Positions 32,026 through 38,151 of a stretch of DNA of 64,000 nucleotides are shown here, piece by piece. Numbering within the stretch: position 1 is the stretch's first letter; each line of letters opens with the position of its first letter. The stretch spans positions 1,659,506-1,723,505 of the forward strand of contig CM035359.1 in NCBI GenBank assembly GCA_020137815.1. The letters run 5' to 3'. The notes under the pieces are model-generated. The model saw only the letters and a list, made by a program, of their open reading frames with translations. It did not search any database and was not told the DNA's origin. Origin of the DNA: Hormiphora californensis. Lineage: Eukaryota > Ctenophora > Tentaculata > Cydippida > Pleurobrachiidae. The position numbers and the translations under genes are program-made.

Positions 32026-33353
32026 AGAATGTGTGTGTGAGAGAGAGATAGGGAAAGAGAGAATCGAAGGCAGAGAGGGAAAGCAGATGCAGGACGCTCA
32101 TTGGGGTGTTGCCATCACGTGACGATCACGTGACCTATAGTTGCAGAGGGGAAGAAAAGATAAGGGTTAGGGCGTGTGCACTGTGCAGTAGTTAGGGCGT
32201 GTGTACTGACGTAATTATGTTTACACTGTGTGTGTGACTAGAAAGTGTCTAATTTTTCACATACCACTGCAACGGTATTTTACTTTATAATTACTAGTGT
32301 TTTTGCAGTGGTCTAAGTTTTCACAGTACACTGTAACCACCGGAAACAGTGTACTGTGAAAACTTAGACAACCGGTCAAAATTGTCTAATATCTATTATA
32401 TCCCTGTCTCTACGTTTTCCTTTCCTTATTTATACAGTCTAGATTTAGACAATTACTTCCTCTACAACACGATTCCCTCTTTTTATTCTGTACATTTCAC
32501 TTATACAAAAACACTATAAAGAGAGTATGAAACACACTCAAATTTCAAAGCACGTAACCTCTCACGGGACAGTAGTATTACACATTATAATCCTACCTTG
32601 ATGTCTCGATGTGCTGTGGAGCGGGAGTGAAGATACTGCAATCCCTTCAGAGTTTCCCGGGTAACAAATGCAATCTGGTCTTCCTGTAGTGGGCCATTCA
32701 CCCGATACAAATCTTGGACACTACCTAAATTGAGGGAAGTGTACCGAACAAGAGAAATTATGACTTCTTATCTACTAATTAGCCAGAAGATTTAATCTAC
32801 TATTAAAAATTTAATACACAATGTAATCTGTAAGACTTACCCCCACTACACATCTCCATTGTAATCCAAAGTCGATCCTTCACCAGGTAACTACCAATGT
32901 ATGTAACAATGTTGGGATGACGACATTCTTGCAGAATAATAACCTGGGCGATTACAAGTTGGTAATAAAAGTTTTAGTGTAAACGACAGGCCTTCCCTTA
33001 TTATAGTGGGTCCCCCTAATTAAATTAAACACATATCACCTCTCAGCCACTCCCAAACAGCAAATTGAGGGGAAATATGGTTGTAGATTAATCAGAGATA
33101 AATCAATATTATTGATTTTATTTCTAAGTATATATCTCAAGATTACCTCTTGTTGAATGGCGACCCAATCTTCTCCACTGTCGATCTTCACAATTTTAAC
33201 TGCCGTCTCTTGCCCCGTTTCAATGTATTTTGCTTGGTAAACCTCACCATAAGTCCCGCTCCCAATCTTTTTCAGCAGCTCTATGTCTTGTTGGGGGTTC
33301 CGGCGGGAGTAGTTGAGTTTAGTGTCAATTACATTGGGCATTCGTTGCGCCAT
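11932..33353 (-). CDS. GCK-I/MAP4K3-MAP4K5-like serine/threonine kinase, 19 exons
   Basis: Cytoplasmic Ste20-family kinase acting upstream of stress MAPK and, for the MAP4K3 type, nutrient signalling. Exons (high to low): 33353-33147, 32943-32841, 32724-32597, ~29760-29535 (garbled), 26018-25895, 20755-20674, 20568-20500, 20289-20145, 19875-19714, 19415-19175, 18819-18668, 18278-18124, 14527-14440, 14272-14200, 14054-13933, 13428-13350, 12774-12635, 12363-12192, 12063-11932. Borders are GT-AG and phases agree, with two exceptions: one base is out within exon 10 and one at the exon 17/18 junction. The product would be ~860 aa, the usual size for MAP4K3/5, with N-terminal kinase, Pro-rich linker and C-terminal CNH domain. 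MAP4K3 and MAP4K5 cannot be told apart here; this looks like an ancestral member. Introns hold a LINE, a MULE, MITEs and GA tracts. Confidence 0.9.
12364..12446. repeat. 12-bp tandem repeat abutting the exon 18 acceptor
   Basis: Six or so copies of GGGAGTGGGTTA (one with C). On the minus (gene) strand it reads (TAACCCACTCCC)n and runs directly into CCGCCAG/exon 18. Each unit carries a CTAAC branch-point-like word and pyrimidine tract. Confidence 0.92.
13415..13746. repeat. Minisatellite amplifying the exon 16 splice acceptor
   Basis: Nine copies of a 34-43 bp unit containing GGGTTATAGTCCTGAG plus GAGGGGAGTGAGAGG. On the minus strand each unit reads (CT-rich tract)CTCAG/GACTATAACC, i.e. polypyrimidine tract, AG and the first ~10 bases of exon 16. 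Only the innermost copy (acceptor at 13429-13430) leads into open coding sequence. Confidence 0.9.
13752..13865. repeat. Hairpin MITE (ATTAACATCATTAAC arms)
   Basis: Inverted arms CATCATTAACATCATTAACA... and ...TGTTAATGATGTTAATGATG around a ~50 bp loop, within the intron between kinase exons 15 and 16. Confidence 0.85.
14545..14930. repeat. (GA)n tract and CT-rich low-complexity block
   Basis: (GA)n at about 14545-14612, then a CT/C-rich segment to about 14890 with many small indel-like irregularities. Kinase intron, no gene. Confidence 0.75.
15437..15589 (-). pseudogene. Duplicate of kinase exon 12 with indels
   Basis: Same splice borders and sequence as exon 12 (18278-18124), but 153 instead of 155 bp with several scattered single-base gains and losses that break the frame. 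It is part of a ~2.5 kb direct repeat (about 14.0-15.8 kb against 16.5-18.48 kb). The indel pattern suggests uncorrected reads or an unmerged haplotype rather than an old pseudogene. Confidence 0.75.
15790..17640. other. Homopolymer-inflated damaged copy of 14.0-15.1 kb
   Basis: Long runs of A, C, G and T. Recognisable shadows of kinase exon 14 (about 16640-16730: ATCGAGCGACTTTCAAAA and CACGCCCCTGGTTTC in common) and exon 13 (about 16885-16945: GTAGACG, CCCCTAAAAACGTC) appear in the same order as the clean copies. The apparent open frames here (Gly/Lys/Phe/Pro-rich) are not genes. Confidence 0.8.
18124..18278 (-). CDS. Kinase exon 12: start of CNH domain
   Basis: [25 protein letters not shown]...[12 protein letters not shown]: the first citron-homology blades (compare YLIFGAEEGIYTLNL...CTWLYVMNN). 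Acceptor CCCCCAG, donor GTTAGT. A second, indel-ridden copy of this exon is at 15437-15589. Confidence 0.92.
18597..18681. repeat. 44-bp tandem duplication covering the exon 11 splice donor
   Basis: CCCCTAGTTTATTGAAACCTACCCCTGCACAGTTG occurs twice. It contains, on the gene strand, the end of exon 11 plus its GTAGGT donor, so two donors lie 44 bp apart. Confidence 0.88.
18668..20289 (-). CDS. Kinase exons 8-11: proline-rich linker
   Basis: Four exons (20289-20145, 19875-19714, 19415-19175, 18819-18668). They encode a basic/Pro-rich linker with SH3-type PxxP runs ([26 protein letters not shown]) and acidic NNDDDDELS and [13 protein letters not shown] stretches. Exon 11 ends [19 protein letters not shown], the standard MAP4K lead into the CNH domain. 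Exon 10 begins in one frame and must end in another (241 bp; one base too many or too few). Its 5' half ([11 protein letters not shown]) and 3' half ([16 protein letters not shown]) are each plausible in different frames. Confidence 0.85.
18841..19135. repeat. Long (GA)n microsatellite in kinase intron
   Basis: About 295 bp of nearly pure GA with occasional T or C, between exons 10 and 11. Confidence 0.95.
19441..19522. repeat. (GA)n microsatellite
   Basis: GA tract followed by GTCTGTGTGTTTGTCGGTCAGTCAG, the same word that precedes it at 19415-19440, so the tract is flanked by a short direct repeat. Confidence 0.85.
20021..20136. mobile_element. hAT-like MITE inserted in a splice donor
   Basis: 116 bp with termini CAGGAACCGACCGAA / TCGGTCGGTTCCTG and an 8-bp target duplication TAACTTAC (20013-20020 and 20137-20144). 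On the gene strand that duplication is GTAAGTTA, the 5' splice site of kinase exon 8. An 8-bp duplication with CAGG termini fits hAT-type MITEs. The interior contains GGTCACGTGAC and TGATTGGCTGATAACC. Related copies are near 14925, 17640 and 30574. Confidence 0.88.
20500..20755 (-). CDS. Kinase exons 6-7: end of kinase domain
   Basis: Exon 6 (20755-20674) completes the split Trp codon and encodes [27 protein letters not shown] (subdomain XI arginine in RRRPT). Exon 7 (20568-20500) encodes [23 protein letters not shown], the family's HPFV end of the domain. Confidence 0.93.
20900..21655 (+). CDS. LINE ORF1: coiled-coil nucleic-acid-binding protein
   Basis: 251 aa, intact. Residues ~55-100 form a heptad-rich coiled coil ([20 protein letters not shown]...). 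The C-terminal half ([19 protein letters not shown]... [20 protein letters not shown]) resembles the RRM-plus-CTD part of L1-type ORF1 proteins that bind element RNA. It starts 67 bp after a run of C-rich leader sequence. No zinc knuckle seen. Confidence 0.8.
   Translation: MPGLVRGTDPELLKKILDAENDEIASKLAKSYSDKPPATHVAQIAMMFRVVMEKITSQLTDLKEENNSLKAEKSTLEEKTKSLESKCVDLEERLIRSEAYAGRATSIFTGIVEKPGENITQVVADEVKRVIPGFSAADISIAHRNKAAPTSNNGNKKPRTVTVVFKSVAHKDSVSDFTKMKPLRDRKLGVFHYAPASVRERKKELEDRTDVERVYYDGPNKLFSVKLKTGVFVRRVLTAEQIDKQTVNNNS
21884..25442 (+). CDS. LINE ORF2: endonuclease-reverse transcriptase (one frameshift)
   Basis: A 1018-codon frame (21884-24940) continues in the next frame (from 24939) to 25442. 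The break is a single-base shift at [16 protein letters not shown]. After a hydrophobic N-terminal region and an NPGP word, the APE endonuclease reads YNNVHG, NETWLKP, GDLNFP and SDHYGVSF. The RT reads HKKGD...[17 protein letters not shown] (motif A), [11 protein letters not shown] (motif B) and YADD (motif C), then a C-terminal domain ([23 protein letters not shown]). This is the layout of CR1/L2/Jockey LINEs. It needs only one base change to be open, so the insertion is young or the break is a sequence error. Confidence 0.88.
25581..25894. other. Intron sequence, no gene
   Basis: Between the LINE 3' end and kinase exon 5; contains a C-run near 25778. Nothing else seen. Confidence 0.5.
25895..26018 (-). 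CDS. Kinase exon 5: C-lobe
   Basis: Acceptor CCCATCAG; encodes [20 protein letters not shown]...[17 protein letters not shown], matching the MAP4K subdomain X region (human order: VGITAIELAELQPPMFDLHP). Donor GTGAGT. It lies between the LINE and the MULE insertions. Confidence 0.93.
26280..27920 (-). CDS. FLYWCH zinc-finger plus MULE-type transposase
   Basis: 546 aa, single uninterrupted frame, in the kinase intron between exons 5 and 4 and on the same strand as the host gene. Residues ~84-135 form a FLYWCH-type finger (FLEGKRNG...[10 protein letters not shown]...VYWQCRDR...CKARI). Residues ~260-400 are a MULE-type DDE domain: [10 protein letters not shown] (first Asp), [13 protein letters not shown] (second Asp), [14 protein letters not shown] (CxH signature). 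The third acidic residue is probably in NNPSEGSNN. This is the architecture of animal Mutator-like elements and of genes derived from them. Convincing terminal inverted repeats were not found in the flanks, so it may be an old insertion whose coding frame has been kept. Confidence 0.88.
   Translation of the reverse strand: MTTNSTSSLFTTLLFEDTPVSSPPIPSLSDYICPSHLFRDDSFVIPAASTLDSTFSTANPIANSTVIDARPDNPPPPPPTELEFLEGKRNGTQVAHDGFLYTYDRTLKSGNVYWQCRDRLKYNCKARITTTGREPHSQFIRLNTPHQFHHQSYNEVKRSQLVHQIKNTKSLDSPANIVGAALESVPWSVKNLLTNEVNLKQQIRRKRQKVHKAARLSGNAPDMVIPNELKVDGNGLPFLQEDIITSEGKRVLIFCTDTVLSAVNDPTLATAFADGTFKSSPANFTQKWIVRIAVHGVNIPVLYALLENKTEISYTAVLQFLHRRCPQFDPDTFIVDFEAAEHNAIQAVYPDSRIQGCHFHYCQALKDRINKLPGIKEDDHLSQLMGCFYALPFLPLGDVEDGYHILENNLLNYYPTITSESQRFLDYYERTWIRGQSHTHPANWNVVLSTLEGTPRTNNPSEGSNNALNQAVGGAKPTLATLIIKLRQFNARKEMRVLQLQQHGILNSDEKPRKRQRMRNAMLLAAVNAYNRNDMFSFLKRVGVQY
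28236..29183. mobile_element. Pogo-like MITE copy 2, with nested palindrome, half damaged
   Basis: Left end TACAGTCGGACCCCGATTTA at 28234. The right end is still recognisable at about 29070-29183 as CCCCGTTTTAACGG / CCTTTCCCCCGAAGG in homopolymer-inflated form. Inside is an inverted repeat (see next entry), with part of it repeated in damaged form near 28800-28890. Confidence 0.65.
28387..28617. repeat. Foldback: ACCACGTCCGAATCGTGTTTCG arms
   Basis: Left arm (28387-28480) with CACGTCCGAATCGTGTTTCG, TTAGACGGTTCGAAACGAAC and GATCCCCAT pairs with the right arm (28520-28617). Imperfect ~90 bp stem and short loop, inside a pogo-like MITE. Confidence 0.82.
28620..30200. other. Homopolymer-inflated sequence block
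   Basis: Runs of C, G, A and T far longer than elsewhere. It contains the garbled kinase exon 4. 30110-30190 is nearly pure C. No genuine open frame should be trusted here. Confidence 0.85.
29535..29760 (-). pseudogene. Kinase exon 4 (activation segment), present but garbled
   Basis: This should encode the DFG-to-APE activation segment between HRDIK (exon 3) and [10 protein letters not shown] (exon 5). In the minus strand I can read, in shifting frames: CTGACTTTTGTGGGGGTG (ADFGV), TCCGCCACCATTAAACGG (SATIKR), a K-x-SFI stretch, [11 protein letters not shown] (consensus TPYWMAPEVAC), then KRKGD and IW. Homopolymers are expanded and frames are broken throughout, as in the whole surrounding 28.6-30.2 kb block. 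I read this as damaged sequence of a real exon rather than true gene decay, because the flanking exons are intact. Borders are approximate. Confidence 0.7.
30200..30508. repeat. CT-rich low-complexity tract
   Basis: TCTTCC/CTCTCT sequence. The apparent Arg/Glu/Gly-rich and Ser/Pro/Leu-rich frames on both strands are repeat artefacts. Confidence 0.9.
30574..30682. mobile_element. hAT-like MITE, second complete copy
   Basis: 109 bp, CAGGAACCGACCC...GGACGGTTCATG, flanked by the 8-bp direct repeat CAATCTAC (30566-30573 and 30683-30690). Opposite orientation to the copy at 20021; shares GGTCACGTGACC and CCTGATTGGCTGATAACC. Confidence 0.87.
30811..30898. mobile_element. Pogo-like MITE copy 3 (short)
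   Basis: CAGTAGAACCCCGATTTACC ... GTAAATCGGGGTCCGACTG then TA. Internally deleted relative to the 157-172 bp copies. Confidence 0.75.
31001..31096. repeat. ~33-bp tandem repeat, three copies
   Basis: CACACTGTGAGAGAGGGAGATAATAGTTGTT repeated three times with minor changes, in the kinase intron between exons 3 and 4. Confidence 0.85.
31613..31890. mobile_element. Structured MITE with five serial GA-mismatch hairpins
   Basis: Outer inverted ends ATTAGATGACT / AGTCATCTAAT with an inner pair ACAACAATAATG / CATTATTGTTGT. Between them are five successive hairpins: CACGAGGCCGAAGGCCGAGTG, ACCGAGACCGATAGGTCGAGGT, GCCGAGCCTGCGAGGC (within CTTAGC...GCTAAG), GAGCGAGCCTGCGAGCTC (within ACTAC...GTAGT) and a CTTTT...AAAAG hairpin with CGAGCCTGCGAGG. 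Each stem has GA opposite GA at the same place. Confidence 0.8.
31933..32022. repeat. (GA)n microsatellite
   Basis: About 90 bp GA tract in the kinase intron between exons 3 and 4. Confidence 0.95.
32311..32369. repeat. 24-bp perfect hairpin
   Basis: Arms GTCTAAGTTTTCACAGTACA... (32311-32334) and its exact complement (32346-32369), with an 11-nt loop. Confidence 0.92.
32597..33353 (-). CDS. Kinase exons 1-3: N-lobe to catalytic loop
   Basis: Exon 1 starts [10 protein letters not shown] and encodes the glycine loop GSGTYGEV and the ATP-binding lysine in AVKIVKI, after the family signature RRNPQQD. Exon 2 gives [19 protein letters not shown]...[10 protein letters not shown] (alphaC to hinge). 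Exon 3 gives [13 protein letters not shown]...[13 protein letters not shown] and ends with the catalytic-loop HRDIK. Donors are GTAATC, GTAAGT and GTAGGA. All three are clean sequence, unlike the following exon. Confidence 0.93.
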
Positions 33354-34329
33354 GGCTGGTGTCTTGAGGTTAACTTTTCAATGTGTAAATTATATGTTTT
33401 TCATCGTCAAGTCATCTATAAGGGAAGAAATGATTACATTTTATGGAACATTATTCAAAGTTTTAAATCGCGATCTGACACTGTTCAGTATCCAGTGTCC
33501 ACTATCACACCATTAAAGCGTGAACACTTTTAATTACCATTCCGCATTATTCGGCAATTTGGAGTCCCGATGCTATATGATTCAATGTTTGTATTACTTT
33601 TGGGTGCAATTCTTTCTGTCAAAGTGTTAATCTGTGGATTAGGAAACCACTCAGAGGCGGTGTACAGCTTCCAGCCGCGACAAAGTTGTGGCCTGTGGGT
33701 TCAGGTTCGGGGGTGGAGGCTCCAACAAAGGGATCAACAAAGCCCGCCCCCCCCCCCCCTCGAGCACGGCCAAGGGTCTGTAGGTAAGGTTTAGCCACTA
33801 TAATATTTTAAGTCAAATAAAGGTTTAGCAGGCAGAGGGGCGAAGGCTGAGGTCTAGTTTCCACAAAGCACATTTAAGTCTTCAACTCAAAACAGAAAAT
33901 TTAAAAATCTTCTTCCGCTAAATCTCAGGAACCGACACGGTGTCTCAGATATCAAAACTAACTTCCAGGGTCCTCAGAACTTATGTATATGCTATGCAGT
34001 GGTGGAAACCGGATAAGGTAGCGCTTTTCAGCTCAGAACAGAGAACTTAAGAGCACGTCTGCAACCGACAAAAAGCTGAAATTCAAAATTTTGCTAACTT
34101 TGAAATTTTGCGAAGAACTTTTTACAAACTTTGCTTTTAATGCGCGCGCTATTTCGCAGTGGAAATTTCACTTTTTACGCCGCTTAAATATTCAGAAATT
34201 TGCCGCGCTGCTGAATTGGTTGAACGTTGTACTTTGTACTAAACTTATGATATCAACATATAATGGTGTCAGTCCAATCGAACATCCCCGCACAAGCAGT
34301 CCACGGGCCACTCCAGAATTGAATTATGT
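33354..34329. other. Upstream flank of the kinase gene; no other gene seen
   Basis: Probable promoter/5'UTR region of the kinase (minus strand). C-run at about 33749-33761. No clear core promoter element identified. Confidence 0.5.
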
Positions 34330-35210
34330 TTGACGGCTGTATCCAGAGACTGGTGGTCTATCCGGAAAACGTTTCATCCACTCCCCTAGAAGAACTTTGA
34401 AACTCTCTAGCCTTTTTGCCGAATTCACCGTTTTCGGCAGGGTGTTCCATAGCCTTGTTGCCCGGCCAGCAAATGAGTTGTATTTTTTGTTGCTATCGAC
34501 GTTTGCGTACTCGTGGTTGAGGTAGGAACCTCCGCCCTGATTCCGAGACGGTCGGAAGAGTAGAATCGGATCCCTATGTTGTTAGGGGCTTCATCATTAG
34601 CCATTTTCCACATGAGAATTATGGAATAGCGTTCACGACGACGCTGTAGTGATTGAAGATGCAGCTTTTCCAACCGCTCCCAGTAGTTTAGCTCCTTTAA
34701 TCCCTGAACTTTTCTGGTGAATTTTCTTTGTACATTTTCAAGAGCTTGGATGTCTGAGATTTTTGGAGAGTCCCATAGTGCACAGCAGTACTCGAGTTTG
34801 CTCCGTATGAGTGTTTTGTATAGGATGAGCATTGTTTTTCTGTCACGAGTTTTAAATGCACGCAATGCCCAAGCACTCATTTTTCTTGCTTCCTCCGACA
34901 TTTTCCCCACCTGTTTTTCCCAGGAAAGATCATCGGAAATCATTACCCCGAGGTCACGAACACAATTTTTAGGGCTTATCTCCAGTCCGTCTGGTGTATG
35001 GTAGTGTTTGAGGTCCGTGATGAAAGGTAGTTGTTGTAGGAGGGTAGTTTGGTTCAGACAGTAATGTAAAACCTCGAACTTTTCCTCATTTAAAGCCATG
35101 TTGTTGATTTTTGACCAGTTTCCCACCTCTAGGAGATCTCTTTGCAACTCTAGGTGAGATTTTTCTGACTCAATCCCTTTTATCAGCTTTGTGTCGTCAG
35201 CTAATGTTTT
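34330..35210 (-). pseudogene. 5'-truncated LINE reverse-transcriptase fragment
   Basis: Starts at the RT catalytic motif (AKTLADDTKLIKGIES) and continues through NCVRDLGVMISDDLSWEKQV and LYKTLIRSKLEYCCALWDSP to the C-terminal RT domain. It then shifts frame near 34485 and ends NSFAGRATRLWNTLPKTVNS...SRQT with a stop near 34333. Everything upstream of motif C is missing; the truncation point coincides with the edge of the foldback composite at 35212. A non-functional remnant of a CR1/Jockey-type LINE. Confidence 0.88.
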
Positions 35211-35278
35211 TGCCCCTGTAATAACTCGCTATTACAGTACTGTAATAGAGATGTCCTGTAATATAAGTGATCAGCTAC

Positions 35279-36393
35279 CGCGTGGCCCAAAAAAAACTAA
35301 GGGTACGTTGGCCTTCTTTTCTCCCAGAAATTTAATTTCAATCACTCTGATATTTTGTCACAATATTTGTATGGTTACTCATTCGAGGACTCCGGAGTTT
35401 CAGCCCTCTGGATTAAAATTCATTTTTTTCGCCCGAATGAACATCTAATGAACGCCAAAACGTGACCATATTTTGGTGCCAAAGTTTTGCAAATTTGTTT
35501 GGCTATCAATTTTCTTTCGAACGCGACCAGTTTGAGCTTAATTGGATCACCACAAGAATCACAGTGACCAGTTTACCAAGCCTAGGTTGGGTCATGTGAT
35601 CCCCATCAAATTATGACGTGTTAGCAAGATAACTTACATTCTAACGGACGCTGTATCGGCATACCATCCTAATTAGCAGATGTGATACGTGATACGCGAC
35701 CGTTACACCTGCTTATTGGCAATTTTTAATGACGCTAGCGGTTCAATAGGTGTCACTTGACCAGAGCTAGTGTCGGAAAAGTGGCCACTGTGTCTCTTGT
35801 GGTGGTCCAATTGAGCTAAAATTAGTCGCGTTTGAAAGGAAATCGTTACCCAAAGGCGACTGAAAAATTCCGGTTTGGAATAGTTTTCTTGTTTTCAAGT
35901 TCATTTAGGATTCATTCCAGTCGTAAAAATGAATTTTTAGATAGAGAGCCGAAATTCTAGCTAACATCAATATCGATCAAGTGTAATGGCCGTACGAATT
36001 TTTAGCGCCTGAATTTACCAATTTCTTGTCAAAACGGGTTAAAATCGATGTTTGGTAAAAATGACCGTTTTTTAATCATTTATTTCACCATCTAAACTTG
36101 ATTCATTTTTAATAAAAACTCGGATTGCCATTTATTATTGTTTACTCTAATGCATGGTTGCTATTTTTAAGAATAAAATCGAATTTAACCAGGAGAAAAC
36201 GTGGAAAAACCCGAAAAACGAAAAAATGGGTTCATTCATGAACTTCACACTTTTATGTTTTGAAACTTCGGATTCCTCGAATGAGTAACCATACAAATAT
36301 TGTGACAAAATATCAGAGTGATTGAAATTAAAATTCTGGGAGAAAAGAAGGCCAACGTACCCTTAGTTTTTTTTGGGCCGCGCGGTATTACAG
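35279..36393. mobile_element. 1.1 kb non-coding TIR element
   Basis: About 120-bp inverted ends: CCCAAAAAAAACTAAGGGTA ... ACTCATTCGAGGA and their complement at 36270-36390. No coding frame inside. It interrupts a palindromic CGCGGTA site of the surrounding foldback. Confidence 0.82.
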
Positions 36394-36668
36394 CAGTACC
36401 CTCGTATCAGTTCACATTGTTCCGCCGCTATTCCGCTAATGAGGTTTACCGAATCGTGAACAGTACCCCGTATCGGTTGATATTGTAAACAGTTCCGCCG
36501 CTAATGAGCTATACCGATTACCGAATCGTGAACCGATACGGATCAGTGTACTACGTATCGGTTCACACACGAAACTAATCCCCTCTCTGTCTCTTTCAGC
36601 TATCGCTCTATCCCTATGATCACTGTCCCTATCTCTTTGTGCCTCTGTCTCTCTCTGTCCCTCTTTCT

Positions 36669-36902
36669 CACGTTGCACGACCTTAACGTGCTTAAGTCAT
36701 GACACGTGATTCGTTAAGATCATGTGCTTAACATTACAGGGGGGGGTATCATGGTGACTTATCTGAGCATTTGGGGTATGTCAGCGTCTCATTTGTCACC
36801 AAATCCCCCACCCCCCCCCCCCCCCCCCCCCGTTATAATAAGCACATGATCTTAACGAATCACATGTCATGATTTAAGCATTGTAGGCTTGTGCAACGTG
36901 AG
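36669..36902. mobile_element. Small foldback MITE
   Basis: Arms CACGTTGCACGACCTTAACG...GATCATGTGCTT and AAGCACATGATCTTAACGAA...TTGTGCAACGTG, ~60 bp each, around a loop with a G-run and a C-run. Confidence 0.85.
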
Positions 36903-38151
36903 AAAGGAGAGATACAGAGATAGAGAGAGACAGAGATACAGCCAAAAACCCGTTACTGCAGCAAGCTTAAAGAAATCTTCCAGGAAACAGCAGATTAAGG
37001 CCCCGACCGATCAACAGAAGGTTGGAGAATCCTCAGAACACACCAATGGGAACAGACAGGAAGATGTAGCCAAACAACCCGCTCAGCCTGAATCCTCTAA
37101 AGATATCATAATCAAGCTAATGGAAGAAAGACTTCTCTCACTGGAAAGAAAGATGGACTCGATGTCAGCGGCAATGGTCGCCAGCGACAACGGAACAGAA
37201 CTGCTCCTAAGAGAATCAGAAACGAAGATCAAGAACCTCCAGAAATCAGTGGAAGATCAGCAAAAACTCTTACAGAATCAGCAACTGTTGATCAATCAAC
37301 TTCAAACCACCACGAACAACCTGAACCAAGCCCTTGAGAAATGCACCAAGGACCTCCAAGAACTCCGACCTACCCCTAGCAACCACCAACCATCCTACAA
37401 CCCACGGAGGAGGCAGGGCTCTACTAGACCAGATCAAAGCACAACCAGCTCTGGCAACACCACTCCAAAAACCATCAGTCCCCACATGAGGCAGCCCAAC
37501 GCACAACCACCCACTCAGAGAGGAACCACAACTGCAAGTGGAGACCTCGCTCCAAGTAAACCAAAATGCTTCATAGCCCACGGCGCGGAAATGGATAGGA
37601 CGCTGTTCTCAAAATCCTTCGACATCGAAACACACAAGATAGCATCACTAGAGGAGGCCAAGACTGAACCCTCAAATCCCAGTGAACTCCAAAAAGCTAT
37701 CAGGAAGCATCGCCCCGGTGCCATCGTCCTTCACGTAGGCAAGGAGGACATCCTTAAAAAACTTAAAGACAAGCAACCTATTTCAGCTGAGATAGAAATA
37801 CTAAAGTCTGTGGTAAAAGGGATACTACAAAACACCCCCTCTAAGATCTGCGTATCTCTACCGATACCGGCTCCCAAACTACCATCTCTCGATGCCAGCA
37901 TCAAAAACTGGAACCTACAAATATCCAGATTCATCACAGAACTCAGGAAAAACCCAGCCTTCACTAACCGGGTATTCACAATAAACAACGCCAGAATCGG
38001 TGAACACACTACAACCCAAGTTGCAACAGACAGTGGGATAGAAAGTATACCAACCGAACATGGTGGGAAAAAACTCTGGCTAAATCTCAGAGAAGGGCTA
38101 AACAGAATGACCAATCCTAACCACAAAAGAAGACCTCACAATGAAGAGTAA
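36889..38151 (+). CDS. LINE ORF1: coiled coil plus degenerate SGNH-like domain
   Basis: 420-codon frame. Its first ~16 codons lie in the GA-rich flank before the candidate target duplication, so the true N-terminus is probably lost. Residues ~70-155 form a long coiled coil (LMEERLLSLERKMDSM..., ESETKIKNLQKSVEDQQKL). A Pro/Thr/Gln-rich middle follows. The C-terminal ~200 residues (AIVLHVGKEDILKK..., ICVSLPIPAPKL, WNLQISRFITELRK) resemble the SGNH/esterase-like fold of CR1-type ORF1, where HVGTND is expected; here the N-D is replaced by K-E-D. The stop overlaps the ORF2 ATG by 11 bp. Confidence 0.75.
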   Translation: MCNVRKERYRDRERQRYSQKPVTAASLKKSSRKQQIKAPTDQQKVGESSEHTNGNRQEDVAKQPAQPESSKDIIIKLMEERLLSLERKMDSMSAAMVASDNGTELLLRESETKIKNLQKSVEDQQKLLQNQQLLINQLQTTTNNLNQALEKCTKDLQELRPTPSNHQPSYNPRRRQGSTRPDQSTTSSGNTTPKTISPHMRQPNAQPPTQRGTTTASGDLAPSKPKCFIAHGAEMDRTLFSKSFDIETHKIASLEEAKTEPSNPSELQKAIRKHRPGAIVLHVGKEDILKKLKDKQPISAEIEILKSVVKGILQNTPSKICVSLPIPAPKLPSLDASIKNWNLQISRFITELRKNPAFTNRVFTINNARIGEHTTTQVATDSGIESIPTEHGGKKLWLNLREGLNRMTNPNHKRRPHNEE

